Source: JADCCX01 sp051649305 (GTDB lineage: Bacteria > Pseudomonadota > Alphaproteobacteria > Rhizobiales > Beijerinckiaceae). From it: DNA of 37,883 nt. The notes under the pieces were generated by a model. The model did not search any database. It saw only the letters and a list, made by a program, of their open reading frames with translations, and was not told where the DNA came from. The DNA lies in the NCBI GenBank assembly GCA_051649305.1, contig JBOFGV010000016.1, positions 1 to 37,883 on the forward strand, read 5' to 3'. Positions 1 to 7,320 of the stretch are shown here, one piece after another (position 1 is the stretch's first letter; each line of letters opens with the position of its first letter). The translations under genes and the position numbers were made by a program.

Positions 1-1111
1 CGCCGATTGGATACTTCGAGGTGAAGTTCTCCCATGGGTTGCCGGTGGTCTGCTTGAGGCCGAGCGAAATGCGACGCTTGGAAACGTCCACTTCCAGAAC
101 CTGCACTTCGACTTCCTGTGTTGTCGACAGGATCTTGCCAGGATGCACGTTCTTCTTGGTCCAGGACATTTCCGAAACGTGGATCAGGCCTTCAACGCCT
201 GGCTCCAGCTCAACGAAGGCACCGTAATCCGTGATGTTGGTGACGCGACCTGTGAACTTGGCTTCGATGGCGTACTTCGCCGCGATGCCGGACCATGGAT
301 CTTCCAGCAACTGCTTCATGCCGAGGCTGATGCGGTGTGTATCCTGGTTGATCTTGACGATCTTCACCTTCACGGTCTGACCGACAGTCAGCACTTCGGA
401 AGGATGGTTCACGCGGCGCCATGCGATGTCGGTGACATGCAACAGGCCGTCGATGCCGCCGAGATCCACGAACGCACCGTAATCGGTGATGTTCTTGACC
501 ACGCCGTCGATGATCTGGCCTTCTTCAAGGTTCGATACCAGTTCCTGACGCTGACCAGCGCGTGTTTCTTCCAGCACTGTGCGGCGTGAAACAACGATGT
601 TGCCACGGCGACGATCCATTTTCAGGATGACGAATGGCTGCAGCACGTTAAGCAATGGGTTCACATCGCGGATCGGGCGGATATCAACCTGGCTGCGCGG
701 CAGGAACGCCACTGCGCCATCAAGATCAACGGTGTAGCCACCCTTGACTGTGTTGAAGATGGTTCCGTCAACCTTCTCCTGCTTCTCAAACGCCTGCTCG
801 AGCTTGACCCAGCTCTCTTCGCGGCGTGCCTTGTCGCGGCTGATGACAGCCTCGCCCATGGCGTTCTCGATACGCTCGAGATAAACCTCGACCGTGTCAC
901 CCACTTTGAGGGTGTTGGTCTTGTCGGGGTTTGCAAATTCCTTGAGGGCAATGCGCCCTTCTGTCTTCAGGCCAACGTCAACGACGGCCATATCCTTCTC
1001 AATGGCAACAACCTTGCCCTTGATGACAGATCCTTCCAGCATATCGGTCTTGCCGAATGCTTCATCCAAAAGTGCCGCAAAATCATCGCGACCATTCATT
1101 CCAACTGACAT
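1..1111 (-). CDS. rpsA: 30S ribosomal protein S1, N-terminal part (runs off the left edge)
   Basis: S1 is the large RNA-binding protein of the small ribosomal subunit that brings mRNA to the ribosome. The 370 residues visible here translate without a stop from ATG at 1111 to the window edge. They cover about four of the usual six OB-fold S1 repeats: roughly residues 25-90, 108-174, 195-263 and 280-348. Repeats 3 and 4 each carry a TDYGAFV motif. The start is set by GGAG five bases upstream of the ATG; a second in-frame ATG four codons later has no such site. The remaining C-terminal repeats lie beyond base 1. A leader of up to 200 nt containing a hairpin precedes it. In many proteobacteria cmk lies directly upstream of rpsA; here an unrelated cassette on the other strand does. 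Confidence 0.97.
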   Translation of the reverse strand, partial: MSVGMNGRDDFAALLDEAFGKTDMLEGSVIKGKVVAIEKDMAVVDVGLKTEGRIALKEFANPDKTNTLKVGDTVEVYLERIENAMGEAVISRDKARREESWVKLEQAFEKQEKVDGTIFNTVKGGYTVDLDGAVAFLPRSQVDIRPIRDVNPLLNVLQPFVILKMDRRRGNIVVSRRTVLEETRAGQRQELVSNLEEGQIIDGVVKNITDYGAFVDLGGIDGLLHVTDIAWRRVNHPSEVLTVGQTVKVKIVKINQDTHRISLGMKQLLEDPWSGIAAKYAIEAKFTGRVTNITDYGAFVELEPGVEGLIHVSEMSWTKKNVHPGKILSTTQEVEVQVLEVDVSKRRISLGLKQTTGNPWENFTSKYPIG

Positions 1112-1219
1112 GTAAGCTCCAGTGTGGGCGGCCAGTCCCAGCGTGCGCCAGCACAAGTGTTGCGAAAACCTCATATCACCCGTCAGCAGTCCCGTTGGTA
1201 AGGCCATGGGACATCTGGT

Positions 1220-1246
1220 GTGAAAGGCCCTTTGAGGGGATTTCAC
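1220..1246 (-). promoter_or_regulatory. hairpin in the rpsA leader
   Basis: Arms GTGAAA (1220-1225) and TTTCAC (1241-1246) pair perfectly. After a 2x2 internal loop, CCC (1228-1230) pairs with GGG (1236-1238) around a five-base loop. It lies about 110 nt upstream of the rpsA start codon and has no T-tract, so it is not an intrinsic terminator. Structured leaders mediate S1 autocontrol in enterobacteria; a similar role here is only inferred. The rest of the 350-base gap 1112-1461 shows no gene. Confidence 0.35.
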
Positions 1247-1315
1247 GAACTGCCGGCGCGTTGGACCAACAGGTGGAGGCGGTTGTTTCCAGAACCTGAG
1301 TTCGGGAAGGTTGCG

Positions 1316-1344
1316 CGCATAGCAGGGATGGGGAGGTTTGTCGA
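1316..1344 (-). promoter_or_regulatory. rpsA: candidate rpsA promoter
   Basis: On the minus strand TCGACA (1344-1339) and TATGCG (1321-1316) are separated by exactly 17 bases, a fair match to alphaproteobacterial housekeeping promoters. It would start transcription near 1309 and give a leader of about 200 nt before the rpsA ATG. Found by eye; other matches in this gap cannot be excluded. Confidence 0.35.
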
Positions 1345-1461
1345 GGGTGGGGGAATGTCCCTCATATCGTTTTATGCAAGAGCCACTTCCATTGTTTCGC
1401 TGCATGATCAAACATGTCATTCTGGCAGGCAATTTCAGAAAAGCATTTACGGAGCACGGCA

Positions 1462-2310
1462 ATGAAATTTGTACGGTTTGGCAATCTTGGTACCGAGAGA
1501 GCCGGTGCCATAGACGAAAGGGGTCAGCTTCGTGATTTGTCAGGTTTTATTGCAGATATCACGCCTTCTACAATCGGCAGTCTGGCCCTTATCGATGCTG
1601 CCAGAGTTGCAGACCAGCCTGTTGTTGCCGGCAAGGTGCGGCTTGGATCGCCCGTTGGCCAGATAGGCAAAATTATCGGTATTGGCATGAACTACAGGGA
1701 TCATTGCGAAGAGTGCGGATATCCTGTTCCTGTGGAGCCAATCCTCTTTTCAAAAGCCGTGACGTCATTGTCAGGCCCGGACGATGATGTGATCTTGCCC
1801 CAAGGCTACAGCAAGGTTGATTGGGAGGTTGAGGTTGCGATCGTTATAGGCCGTCGTGCCCGTTACATTCAGGAGCATGAAGCCCGGGCGCATATTGCAG
1901 GTCTGAGTGTGATCAATGATATTTCCGAACGCGTCTTTCAGCTGGAAAGAGAGGGGCAGTGGTTCAAAGGCAAGGGTTGCGATACTTTTGCCCCATTGGG
2001 TCCATGGCTTGTATCGCTGGATGAAATACCGGATTTATCCAGAATGCGTCTTTGGCTCAAGCTCAATGGGGCAATGATGCAGGACTCGACAACAGCACAG
2101 ATGGTTTTTGGTATTGAATACCTTGTTGCCTATGTCTCGCAGTTCATGACGCTTGAACCCGGTGATGTTATCGCAACAGGGACACCACCTGGTGTTGGCC
2201 TTGGAATGAAGCCCAATGTTTGGTTGAAGCCTGGTGATGTCATGGAACTGGGTGTTGAAGGGCTTGGCAGTCAGCATCAGCGCGTGCTTGCGCCCTTTAT
2301 CGCAGGGTGA
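1462..2310 (+). CDS. fumarylacetoacetate hydrolase (FAA/FAH) family protein
   Basis: A 282-residue member of the FAH fold, the family that includes 2,4-diketo-3-deoxy-sugar-acid hydrolases, ureidoglycolate-lyase-like proteins and acylpyruvases. The short N-terminal lid is followed by the catalytic core: GMNYRDH at 75-81, the metal-binding pair E122 and E124 in the WEVEV motif, D153 as third ligand, a KGKGCDTFAPLGPW block near 169-182, and TGTPPGVGLG at 239-248. All divalent-metal ligands of the family are present, so it should be active. The start is the ATG with GGAG seven bases upstream; an earlier ATG at 1414 has no ribosome site. It lies six bases before the epimerase gene, so the two are surely cotranscribed. 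A role in sugar-acid breakdown is plausible, but the substrate cannot be read from sequence. Base composition is lower in GC than the next gene. Confidence 0.9.
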   Translation: MKFVRFGNLGTERAGAIDERGQLRDLSGFIADITPSTIGSLALIDAARVADQPVVAGKVRLGSPVGQIGKIIGIGMNYRDHCEECGYPVPVEPILFSKAVTSLSGPDDDVILPQGYSKVDWEVEVAIVIGRRARYIQEHEARAHIAGLSVINDISERVFQLEREGQWFKGKGCDTFAPLGPWLVSLDEIPDLSRMRLWLKLNGAMMQDSTTAQMVFGIEYLVAYVSQFMTLEPGDVIATGTPPGVGLGMKPNVWLKPGDVMELGVEGLGSQHQRVLAPFIAG

Positions 2311-2316
2311 CGATAC

Positions 2317-3207
2317 ATGCGTGTTCTGATCACAGGTGGGGGTGGATTTCTAGGCGCCTGGCTCCTGAAGCGTCTTCATACTGCCGGAATTGAAACCTGC
2401 GTTTTTGACATGCATGCAAACCGTGCGTTGGCACATGGCATCGCCGGACCCTTTGTTGACACCATAGACTGGCATGTTGGTGACATTGGTTCTCTCGCTT
2501 CGGTGACCAATGCCATGCATGGATGTGATGCTGTGGCTCATCTTGCAGGGGTGCTCACACCTTTTTGCAAGGATAACCCGCTGGAAGGCGCACGCATCAA
2601 TGTTATTGGCACCTTGAATGTATTTGAGGCTGCACGTTCTCACGATATTTCCAAGGTAATCTACACCAGCTCTGGTGGTGTTTACGGCCCTGACAGCAAT
2701 GGCCATCCTGTGCCCGTTACACACTACGGTGCGTTCAAACTGGCAAGCGAAGGCAGCGCGCGCGCCTATTGGCTGGATGCAGGCATTGCCAGTGTTGGTA
2801 TGAGACCTTTCATCATTTTTGGTCCGGGACGGGAATCGGGACTGAGTGCAGGACCAACACTGGCCTGCCGTGCTGCGGCGCATGGAAAACCCTATGTCAT
2901 TCCATTCAGTGGAGCGGCTGACCTTGTTTATGTTGATGATGTGGCACTGGCTTGTGAGCGGGCCTTGATAGCTCCATTGAAAGGAGCCTTCACACTTGAC
3001 CTCACGGGTCAGTCAATTGACATGGCTGATCTGGCTTTGAAAATAAATGGACTTTGCCCCGGTTCAGAAATTTCTTGCTCAGGGCCAGTACTCCCCATGG
3101 CCGGGGGTATCCACAATGAATGGGATACAACTCTGCTTGAGCTCGGGCCAGAGACCTCGTTGGATACCGCTCTTGAACAGACAGTACAGTATTACAAACC
3201 TGGTTGA
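2317..3207 (+). CDS. NAD-dependent epimerase/dehydratase (extended SDR) family protein
   Basis: A 296-residue extended short-chain dehydrogenase. The nucleotide-binding glycine motif TGGGGFLG is at residues 6-13. The catalytic set is S118/S119 in YTSSGGVYG with Y137 and K141 in the YGAFK motif. These enzymes bind NAD(P) and act on nucleotide sugars, sugar acids or lignin-type aromatics. Coupling to an FAH-family hydrolase six bases upstream suggests a shared catabolic route, for example dehydrogenation followed by hydrolytic cleavage; the substrate is unknown. Two lines sampled by hand in this cassette gave 48-52 percent GC against 75 percent in one line of the following glucan gene, and codons end in T often, which may mark acquisition from elsewhere. 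Confidence 0.88.
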   Translation: MRVLITGGGGFLGAWLLKRLHTAGIETCVFDMHANRALAHGIAGPFVDTIDWHVGDIGSLASVTNAMHGCDAVAHLAGVLTPFCKDNPLEGARINVIGTLNVFEAARSHDISKVIYTSSGGVYGPDSNGHPVPVTHYGAFKLASEGSARAYWLDAGIASVGMRPFIIFGPGRESGLSAGPTLACRAAAHGKPYVIPFSGAADLVYVDDVALACERALIAPLKGAFTLDLTGQSIDMADLALKINGLCPGSEISCSGPVLPMAGGIHNEWDTTLLELGPETSLDTALEQTVQYYKPG

Positions 3208-3276
3208 CCGGGAACCTGATACCAATTGGTTTCTGCCATTCAGCCCATTCTGAAATCAGGAAACGCAGTGACCAGT

Positions 3277-3305
3277 TCGACATTGTTCATGTCGATGCCT
3301 ATATC
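3277..3305 (+). promoter_or_regulatory. candidate promoter and overlapping operator of the glucan gene
   Basis: TCGACA (3277-3282) and TATATC (3300-3305) are 17 bases apart and sit 34 bases before the mdoG start. The -35 box forms the left arm of a perfect 19-bp dyad, TCGACAT-N5-ATGTCGA (3277-3295), which fills most of the spacer. A dimeric regulator bound there would block RNA polymerase. The regulator is unknown. Confidence 0.5.
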
Positions 3306-3338
3306 AGGCGGCAAATCGCATTCTTATGGAATCCACCC

Positions 3339-4973
3339 ATGTCTGATTTGCCCAAACCTGATCTCAACCGCCGCCAGATGATCGCTGCAGGTGCTTCAGT
3401 AACGCTGGCTGCTGCAACTCTTGCAGGTATCGTGCCTGTGGCAGCACAGACCCCGGTTCTGGAGCTTGGCCCGGCGCAGGCTTTCAACTTTGATGCTCTG
3501 GTGGCGCGCGCGAAACTGCTGGCTACCAAGCCTTATGCTGCACCGCCCACACCGGCAGCGGATATCCTTGAGCAGATCGATTACGACGCCCATGGCAAGA
3601 TAAGGTTCAAGACAGAGTTTGCACCTTTCAGCTTCGAGCAGAAGCCGGATATTGGCAAAGGCCGCTTTGCCGCGACGTTTTTCCACCTCGGACGCTATTT
3701 CAAGAAGCCGCAGCGCATCCACATTGTGGAGGGCCAACGCGCCCGCGAGATCATCTACCGCGAAGATTATTTTGATATGCCCAAAGACAGCGTGGCGCAT
3801 AAATTGCCCAAGGGCGCTGGCTTTGCAGGTTTCCGCTTTCAGGAAAGCATCGAGGGTGGAAAAGGCTGGCAGGGCAAGGAACTGCCCTGGCAGAAAAACG
3901 ACTGGGTGGCGTTTCTCGGTGCATCCTATTTCCGCGCCATCGGTGATGAGTTCCAGTATGGCCTCTCGGCGCGCGGTATCCTGATTGATGCGGCTGTTGG
4001 CGGGAAGGCGGAGGAGTTTCCGGATTTCACCCATGTCTGGCTGGAACGTGGAACCGGAGACAGCGTCACGGCCTATTGCCTGCTCGATGGCCCGTCGCTG
4101 ACCGGTGCCTACAAGTTCGTGATGACACGCGGCAAAACCGTGACCATGGATATCGAGAAGCGACTGTTTATCCGCAAGGATATCGCACGCTTTGGCGTGG
4201 CCCCGCTTACATCCATGTTCTGGTATTCCGAAACCATCAAACCCACGGCGGTGGATTGGCGACCAGAGGTGCATGATTCAGACGGTCTGGCGGTCTGGAC
4301 CGGTCGTGGCGAGCGCATCTGGCGGCCGCTCAACAACCCCACGCGCACCATCGCCTCCTCCTTTGGTGATGACGCTCCCAAAGGCTTTGGCCTGCTGCAG
4401 CGCGACCGGCTGTTTGATCATTATCAGGACGGCGTGTTTTACGAGCGCCGCCCGTCGCTCTGGGTGGAGCCGCAGGGCAACTGGGGCAAGGGCGCTGTGC
4501 AGCTCATCGAAATCCCCACCGATGATGAAATCCATGACAATATCGTCGCAGCATGGATTCCTGAGCAATCGGTGAAAGCAGGCGATTCCTTCGCTTTCAA
4601 TTACAAGCTGCACTGGCAGGCGGATGAGCCTTATCCCACGCCGCTGGGGCGCTGTGTCGCCACGCGCCTTGGAAACGGCGGGCAACCCGGCACCGCGCGC
4701 CCCAAGGGTGTGCGCAAGTTCATGCTGGAGTTCAAGGGCGGGCCGCTGGCCAACATCCCGTTTGGTGTGAAGCCGGAAGCTGTGCTCTCAGCCTCTCGCG
4801 GCAGTTTCTCTTATGTGCTGACAGAGGCCGTGCCCAACGATGTGCCGGGTCACTGGCGGGCGCAGTTTGACCTTACTGTGGATGGCATGGAACCGGTGGA
4901 AATGCGCTGCTTCCTGAAAGCGGGTGACACCGTGCTTACCGAAAGCTGGCTCTATCAATATTGGCCGGGCTAA
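3339..4973 (+). CDS. mdoG: periplasmic glucan biosynthesis protein, MdoG/OpgG-OpgD family
   Basis: A 544-residue exported protein of the family that builds the backbone structure of osmoregulated periplasmic glucans. Residues 9-35 form a Tat signal: an NRRQM twin-arginine motif, a hydrophobic stretch rich in Ala, and a likely cut after VAAQ/TPV. The mature part has the family's opening, with KPY near residue 65 followed by an I-DYD-KIRF block, and continues at full length to a C-terminal immunoglobulin-like domain. The Tat signal and length are closer to OpgD than to OpgG of E. coli, which uses the Sec route and is about 510 residues; many alphaproteobacteria have only one such gene. The start was placed at the ATG directly before the Tat signal; an in-frame start at 3204 would add an unsupported hydrophilic leader. 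Its stop overlaps the stop of the convergent DUF1499 gene. Confidence 0.93.
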   Translation: MSDLPKPDLNRRQMIAAGASVTLAAATLAGIVPVAAQTPVLELGPAQAFNFDALVARAKLLATKPYAAPPTPAADILEQIDYDAHGKIRFKTEFAPFSFEQKPDIGKGRFAATFFHLGRYFKKPQRIHIVEGQRAREIIYREDYFDMPKDSVAHKLPKGAGFAGFRFQESIEGGKGWQGKELPWQKNDWVAFLGASYFRAIGDEFQYGLSARGILIDAAVGGKAEEFPDFTHVWLERGTGDSVTAYCLLDGPSLTGAYKFVMTRGKTVTMDIEKRLFIRKDIARFGVAPLTSMFWYSETIKPTAVDWRPEVHDSDGLAVWTGRGERIWRPLNNPTRTIASSFGDDAPKGFGLLQRDRLFDHYQDGVFYERRPSLWVEPQGNWGKGAVQLIEIPTDDEIHDNIVAAWIPEQSVKAGDSFAFNYKLHWQADEPYPTPLGRCVATRLGNGGQPGTARPKGVRKFMLEFKGGPLANIPFGVKPEAVLSASRGSFSYVLTEAVPNDVPGHWRAQFDLTVDGMEPVEMRCFLKAGDTVLTESWLYQYWPG

Positions 4974-5509
4974 GGCGCAAGCACCGACTTTTGCGTCCAT
5001 TGCCGGATGCGCGCCAGATTGACGCCAAAATCGCTATGGCCAATCTGGCTGCGGGAATAGATGGCGAGCGTCGATGTGTTGTCGCTCAGAGCAATGAATC
5101 TGATATCAATCGTATCAGGAAACTGCATCAGTTTTGATCGCTGCACATAACGGTCCTGTGTCGGTAATCCGGGTTGTGCATGCCGGTAAACAGGAATGAC
5201 TCCAGGCTGCGCCAGCGCATGGCGCGTGAAGGCATCCCGCAACGCTTCCTCGGAAACATTATAGACACCGGGATCGAAATCCGCCTTCGCATTACGACAC
5301 AACCCAGCCGGACAGGCGAGGGCTGTGTTGGGGCGGGTTGATCGTGTGAAGGTCTCGAAATCAACCGGCCCCAAATCAGGCGAGCCAAAGACCATTTCGT
5401 AAAAGGCAGCCAGCAAGAATTCTTCCTTCGATGTCAAAAGCGCAGTTGAAATAATCAACAGGCAGGTTGCAAGGGCGGCATAAGCTGTAATGCGGATGGT
5501 TCTGAGCAT
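4970..5509 (-). CDS. DUF1499 domain-containing protein
   Basis: A 179-residue protein with an N-terminal membrane anchor or signal (residues 6-26, TAYAALATCLLIISTALL). It carries the DUF1499 hallmarks: PNTALACPAGLC at about 59-70, a YVQRSKLMQFPDTIDI stretch, and the C-terminal SRSQIGHSDFGVNLARI motif. The family has no established biochemical function; it is common in Hyphomicrobiales and is often membrane-linked. The gene converges on mdoG and the two stop codons share bases (CTAA at 4970-4973). The start ATG at 5509 is the first in frame before the hydrophobic segment. Confidence 0.85.
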   Translation of the reverse strand: MLRTIRITAYAALATCLLIISTALLTSKEEFLLAAFYEMVFGSPDLGPVDFETFTRSTRPNTALACPAGLCRNAKADFDPGVYNVSEEALRDAFTRHALAQPGVIPVYRHAQPGLPTQDRYVQRSKLMQFPDTIDIRFIALSDNTSTLAIYSRSQIGHSDFGVNLARIRQWTQKSVLAP

Positions 5510-5646
5510 GCGGCATGATGCAGGCGCAATACCAGCTTTTCAACCGGACCAATCAACGCATCGTGATCAATGGCGGGCTAAAAAAATCACACTTTGGTCA
5601 TACATCTCTGCGCAGGTGAATAACATTACAACAGCTGGAGATGAAC

Positions 5647-5892
5647 ATGCCTGCAAGTGCTGGTTTGAAAGTGCGTCCCCATTTTGGTCTTTCCCGCCCG
5701 ATATCCTCGCATCGCCTGCGCTTGGGTAATCTCGCAGGGCTTTTGCCGCGCGCCGTATTTGTGCCGCTGGTTGCCTTGTCCTTGCTGACAGCCACAACCG
5801 CTGTTTTGCTGACAAGCACATTGGATAACGCCGAACATCAGGTCGGGATCGAGCAGCCTGAAACAACGGCGACTATTGGCAAAACCAACTGA
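5647..5892 (+). CDS. small predicted membrane protein, unrecognised
   Basis: An 81-residue frame with GGAG six bases before ATG 5647 (an ATG at 5641 touches the same site and is too close). Residues 1-31 are basic (many Arg, His), residues 33-55 are hydrophobic and could cross the membrane once, and the tail is acidic and Thr-rich. I do not recognise the family. The good ribosome site and codon choice similar to nearby genes favour a real gene, but its shortness and competing frames on the other strand leave doubt. It stands between divergent DUF1499 and the aminotransferase gene. Apart from this frame, I see nothing definite in 5510-6042. Confidence 0.42.
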   Translation: MPASAGLKVRPHFGLSRPISSHRLRLGNLAGLLPRAVFVPLVALSLLTATTAVLLTSTLDNAEHQVGIEQPETTATIGKTN

Positions 5893-6042
5893 AAAGCTTG
5901 AGCAGCATCTTTACAGGGCTGTGATTGGTCCTGTTTGTCAATTTCATGACGGATTCTTGCTTGTCGCAACAGGAGCATGCGACTAGGACACTGCCATCGT
6001 TTCTTGCACTGTCTTCCTGACGCAGCAATCCGGAGTTCGTCC

Positions 6043-7245
6043 ATGGCCTTCATCGCCGATGCCCTGTCCCGCATCAAGCCGTCTGCCACTATTGCCCTCA
6101 CACAAAAAGCCCGTGATCTGAAAGCCACCGGGCGCGACGTGATTTCGCTCTCTGTCGGCGAACCGGATTTTGATACGCCCGACAACATCAAGGAAGCGGC
6201 CATCGCTGCCATCCGGCGTGGCGAAACCAAGTACACGCCTGTGTGCGGCATTCCTGAATTGCGCGCGGCAGTTGCTGCCAAGTTCAAGCGCGAGAACAAC
6301 CTCGATTACAAGCCATCACAGACCATCGTCGGTACTGGTGGCAAGCACGTCATCTTCAACGCGCTCATGGCAACCCTCAACCCTGGCGACGAGGTGGTTA
6401 TCCCCACGCCGTTTTGGGTCAGCTATCCTGAAATGGTGGCGCTTTGCGGCGGTACACCGGTGTTCGTGCCAACAACACAGGCCAAGGAATTCAAGCTGCA
6501 GGCTGCTGATCTCGACAAGGCGATTACACCCAAGACCAAGTGGCTGATGCTGAACTCACCGTCCAACCCGTCGGGTGCGGCCTACACATGGTCTGAGATG
6601 AAGGCCATCACCGATGTGCTGATGAAGCATCCGCATGTCTGGCTGCTGACCGACGATATGTACGAGCATCTCGTCTACGGCGATTTCAAGTTCTGCACAC
6701 CGGCGGAAGTGGAACCAAACCTCTACGAGCGCACCTTGACCATGAACGGCGTGTCCAAGGCCTATGCCATGACCGGCTGGCGCATTGGTTATGCTGCCGG
6801 TCCCCAGCATCTCATCAATGCCATGGACAATGTGCAGGGCCAGCAGACATCGGGCACATCCGCGATTTCGCAATGGGCCGCTGTTGAGGCTCTCAACGGG
6901 ACACAAGAGCACCTGCCGGTTTTCCGCAAGGCCTTCGAGCGCCGTCGCGATCTCGTGGTATCGATGCTGAACCAGACCCGCGGTCTCAAGTGCCCGGTTC
7001 CTGAAGGTGCGTTCTATGTCTATCCATCCTGCGCCGAACTGATGGGCAAGATTGCGCCATCCGGCAAAAAGCTGGAAACAGACGAGGACTTCGTACTGGA
7101 ACTGCTGGCAACAGAAGGCGTTGCTGCCGTGCACGGATCATCCTTCGGTCTTGGCCCCAACTTCCGCATCTCCTACGCAACAAGCGACGAGAAGCTTGAG
7201 GAAGCGTGCCGCCGCATCCAGCGTTTCTGCGGTGAGCTCCGCTGA
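6043..7245 (+). CDS. aatA: aspartate aminotransferase (class I, rhizobial AatA type)
   Basis: A 400-residue cytosolic PLP enzyme that moves the amino group between aspartate/glutamate and oxaloacetate/2-oxoglutarate. The N-terminus (ALSRIKPSAT) and the GEPDFDTPDNIK block at 39-50 are typical of rhizobial class I gamma aspartate aminotransferases. The PLP lysine is K239 in NGVSKAYAMTGWRIGYAAG. Asparagine in SPSNPSG (171-178) and the tyrosine in DDMYEHL match the cofactor-binding set. The start ATG has GGAG eight bases upstream; an upstream in-frame ATG at 5977 has none and would add a non-conserved leader. It is monocistronic, ended by the hairpin at 7270. Some family members also use prephenate or aromatic acids, which cannot be excluded. 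Confidence 0.95.
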   Translation: MAFIADALSRIKPSATIALTQKARDLKATGRDVISLSVGEPDFDTPDNIKEAAIAAIRRGETKYTPVCGIPELRAAVAAKFKRENNLDYKPSQTIVGTGGKHVIFNALMATLNPGDEVVIPTPFWVSYPEMVALCGGTPVFVPTTQAKEFKLQAADLDKAITPKTKWLMLNSPSNPSGAAYTWSEMKAITDVLMKHPHVWLLTDDMYEHLVYGDFKFCTPAEVEPNLYERTLTMNGVSKAYAMTGWRIGYAAGPQHLINAMDNVQGQQTSGTSAISQWAAVEALNGTQEHLPVFRKAFERRRDLVVSMLNQTRGLKCPVPEGAFYVYPSCAELMGKIAPSGKKLETDEDFVLELLATEGVAAVHGSSFGLGPNFRISYATSDEKLEEACRRIQRFCGELR

Positions 7246-7269
7246 GATCGTCGGAAACCAAATGACCAT

Positions 7270-7297
7270 AAAAAACCCCGCCGATTGGCGGGGTTTT
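7270..7297. terminator. bidirectional intrinsic terminator
   Basis: A seven-base GC stem, CCCCGCC (7276-7282) with GGCGGGG (7287-7293), around a GATT loop. It is flanked by six A before and six T after, so it can stop transcription both from the aminotransferase on the plus strand and from the TRAP operon on the minus strand. It lies 25-50 bases after each stop codon. Confidence 0.92.
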
Positions 7298-7320
7298 TTG
7301 TTTCAGAGGTTGGGTATCCA

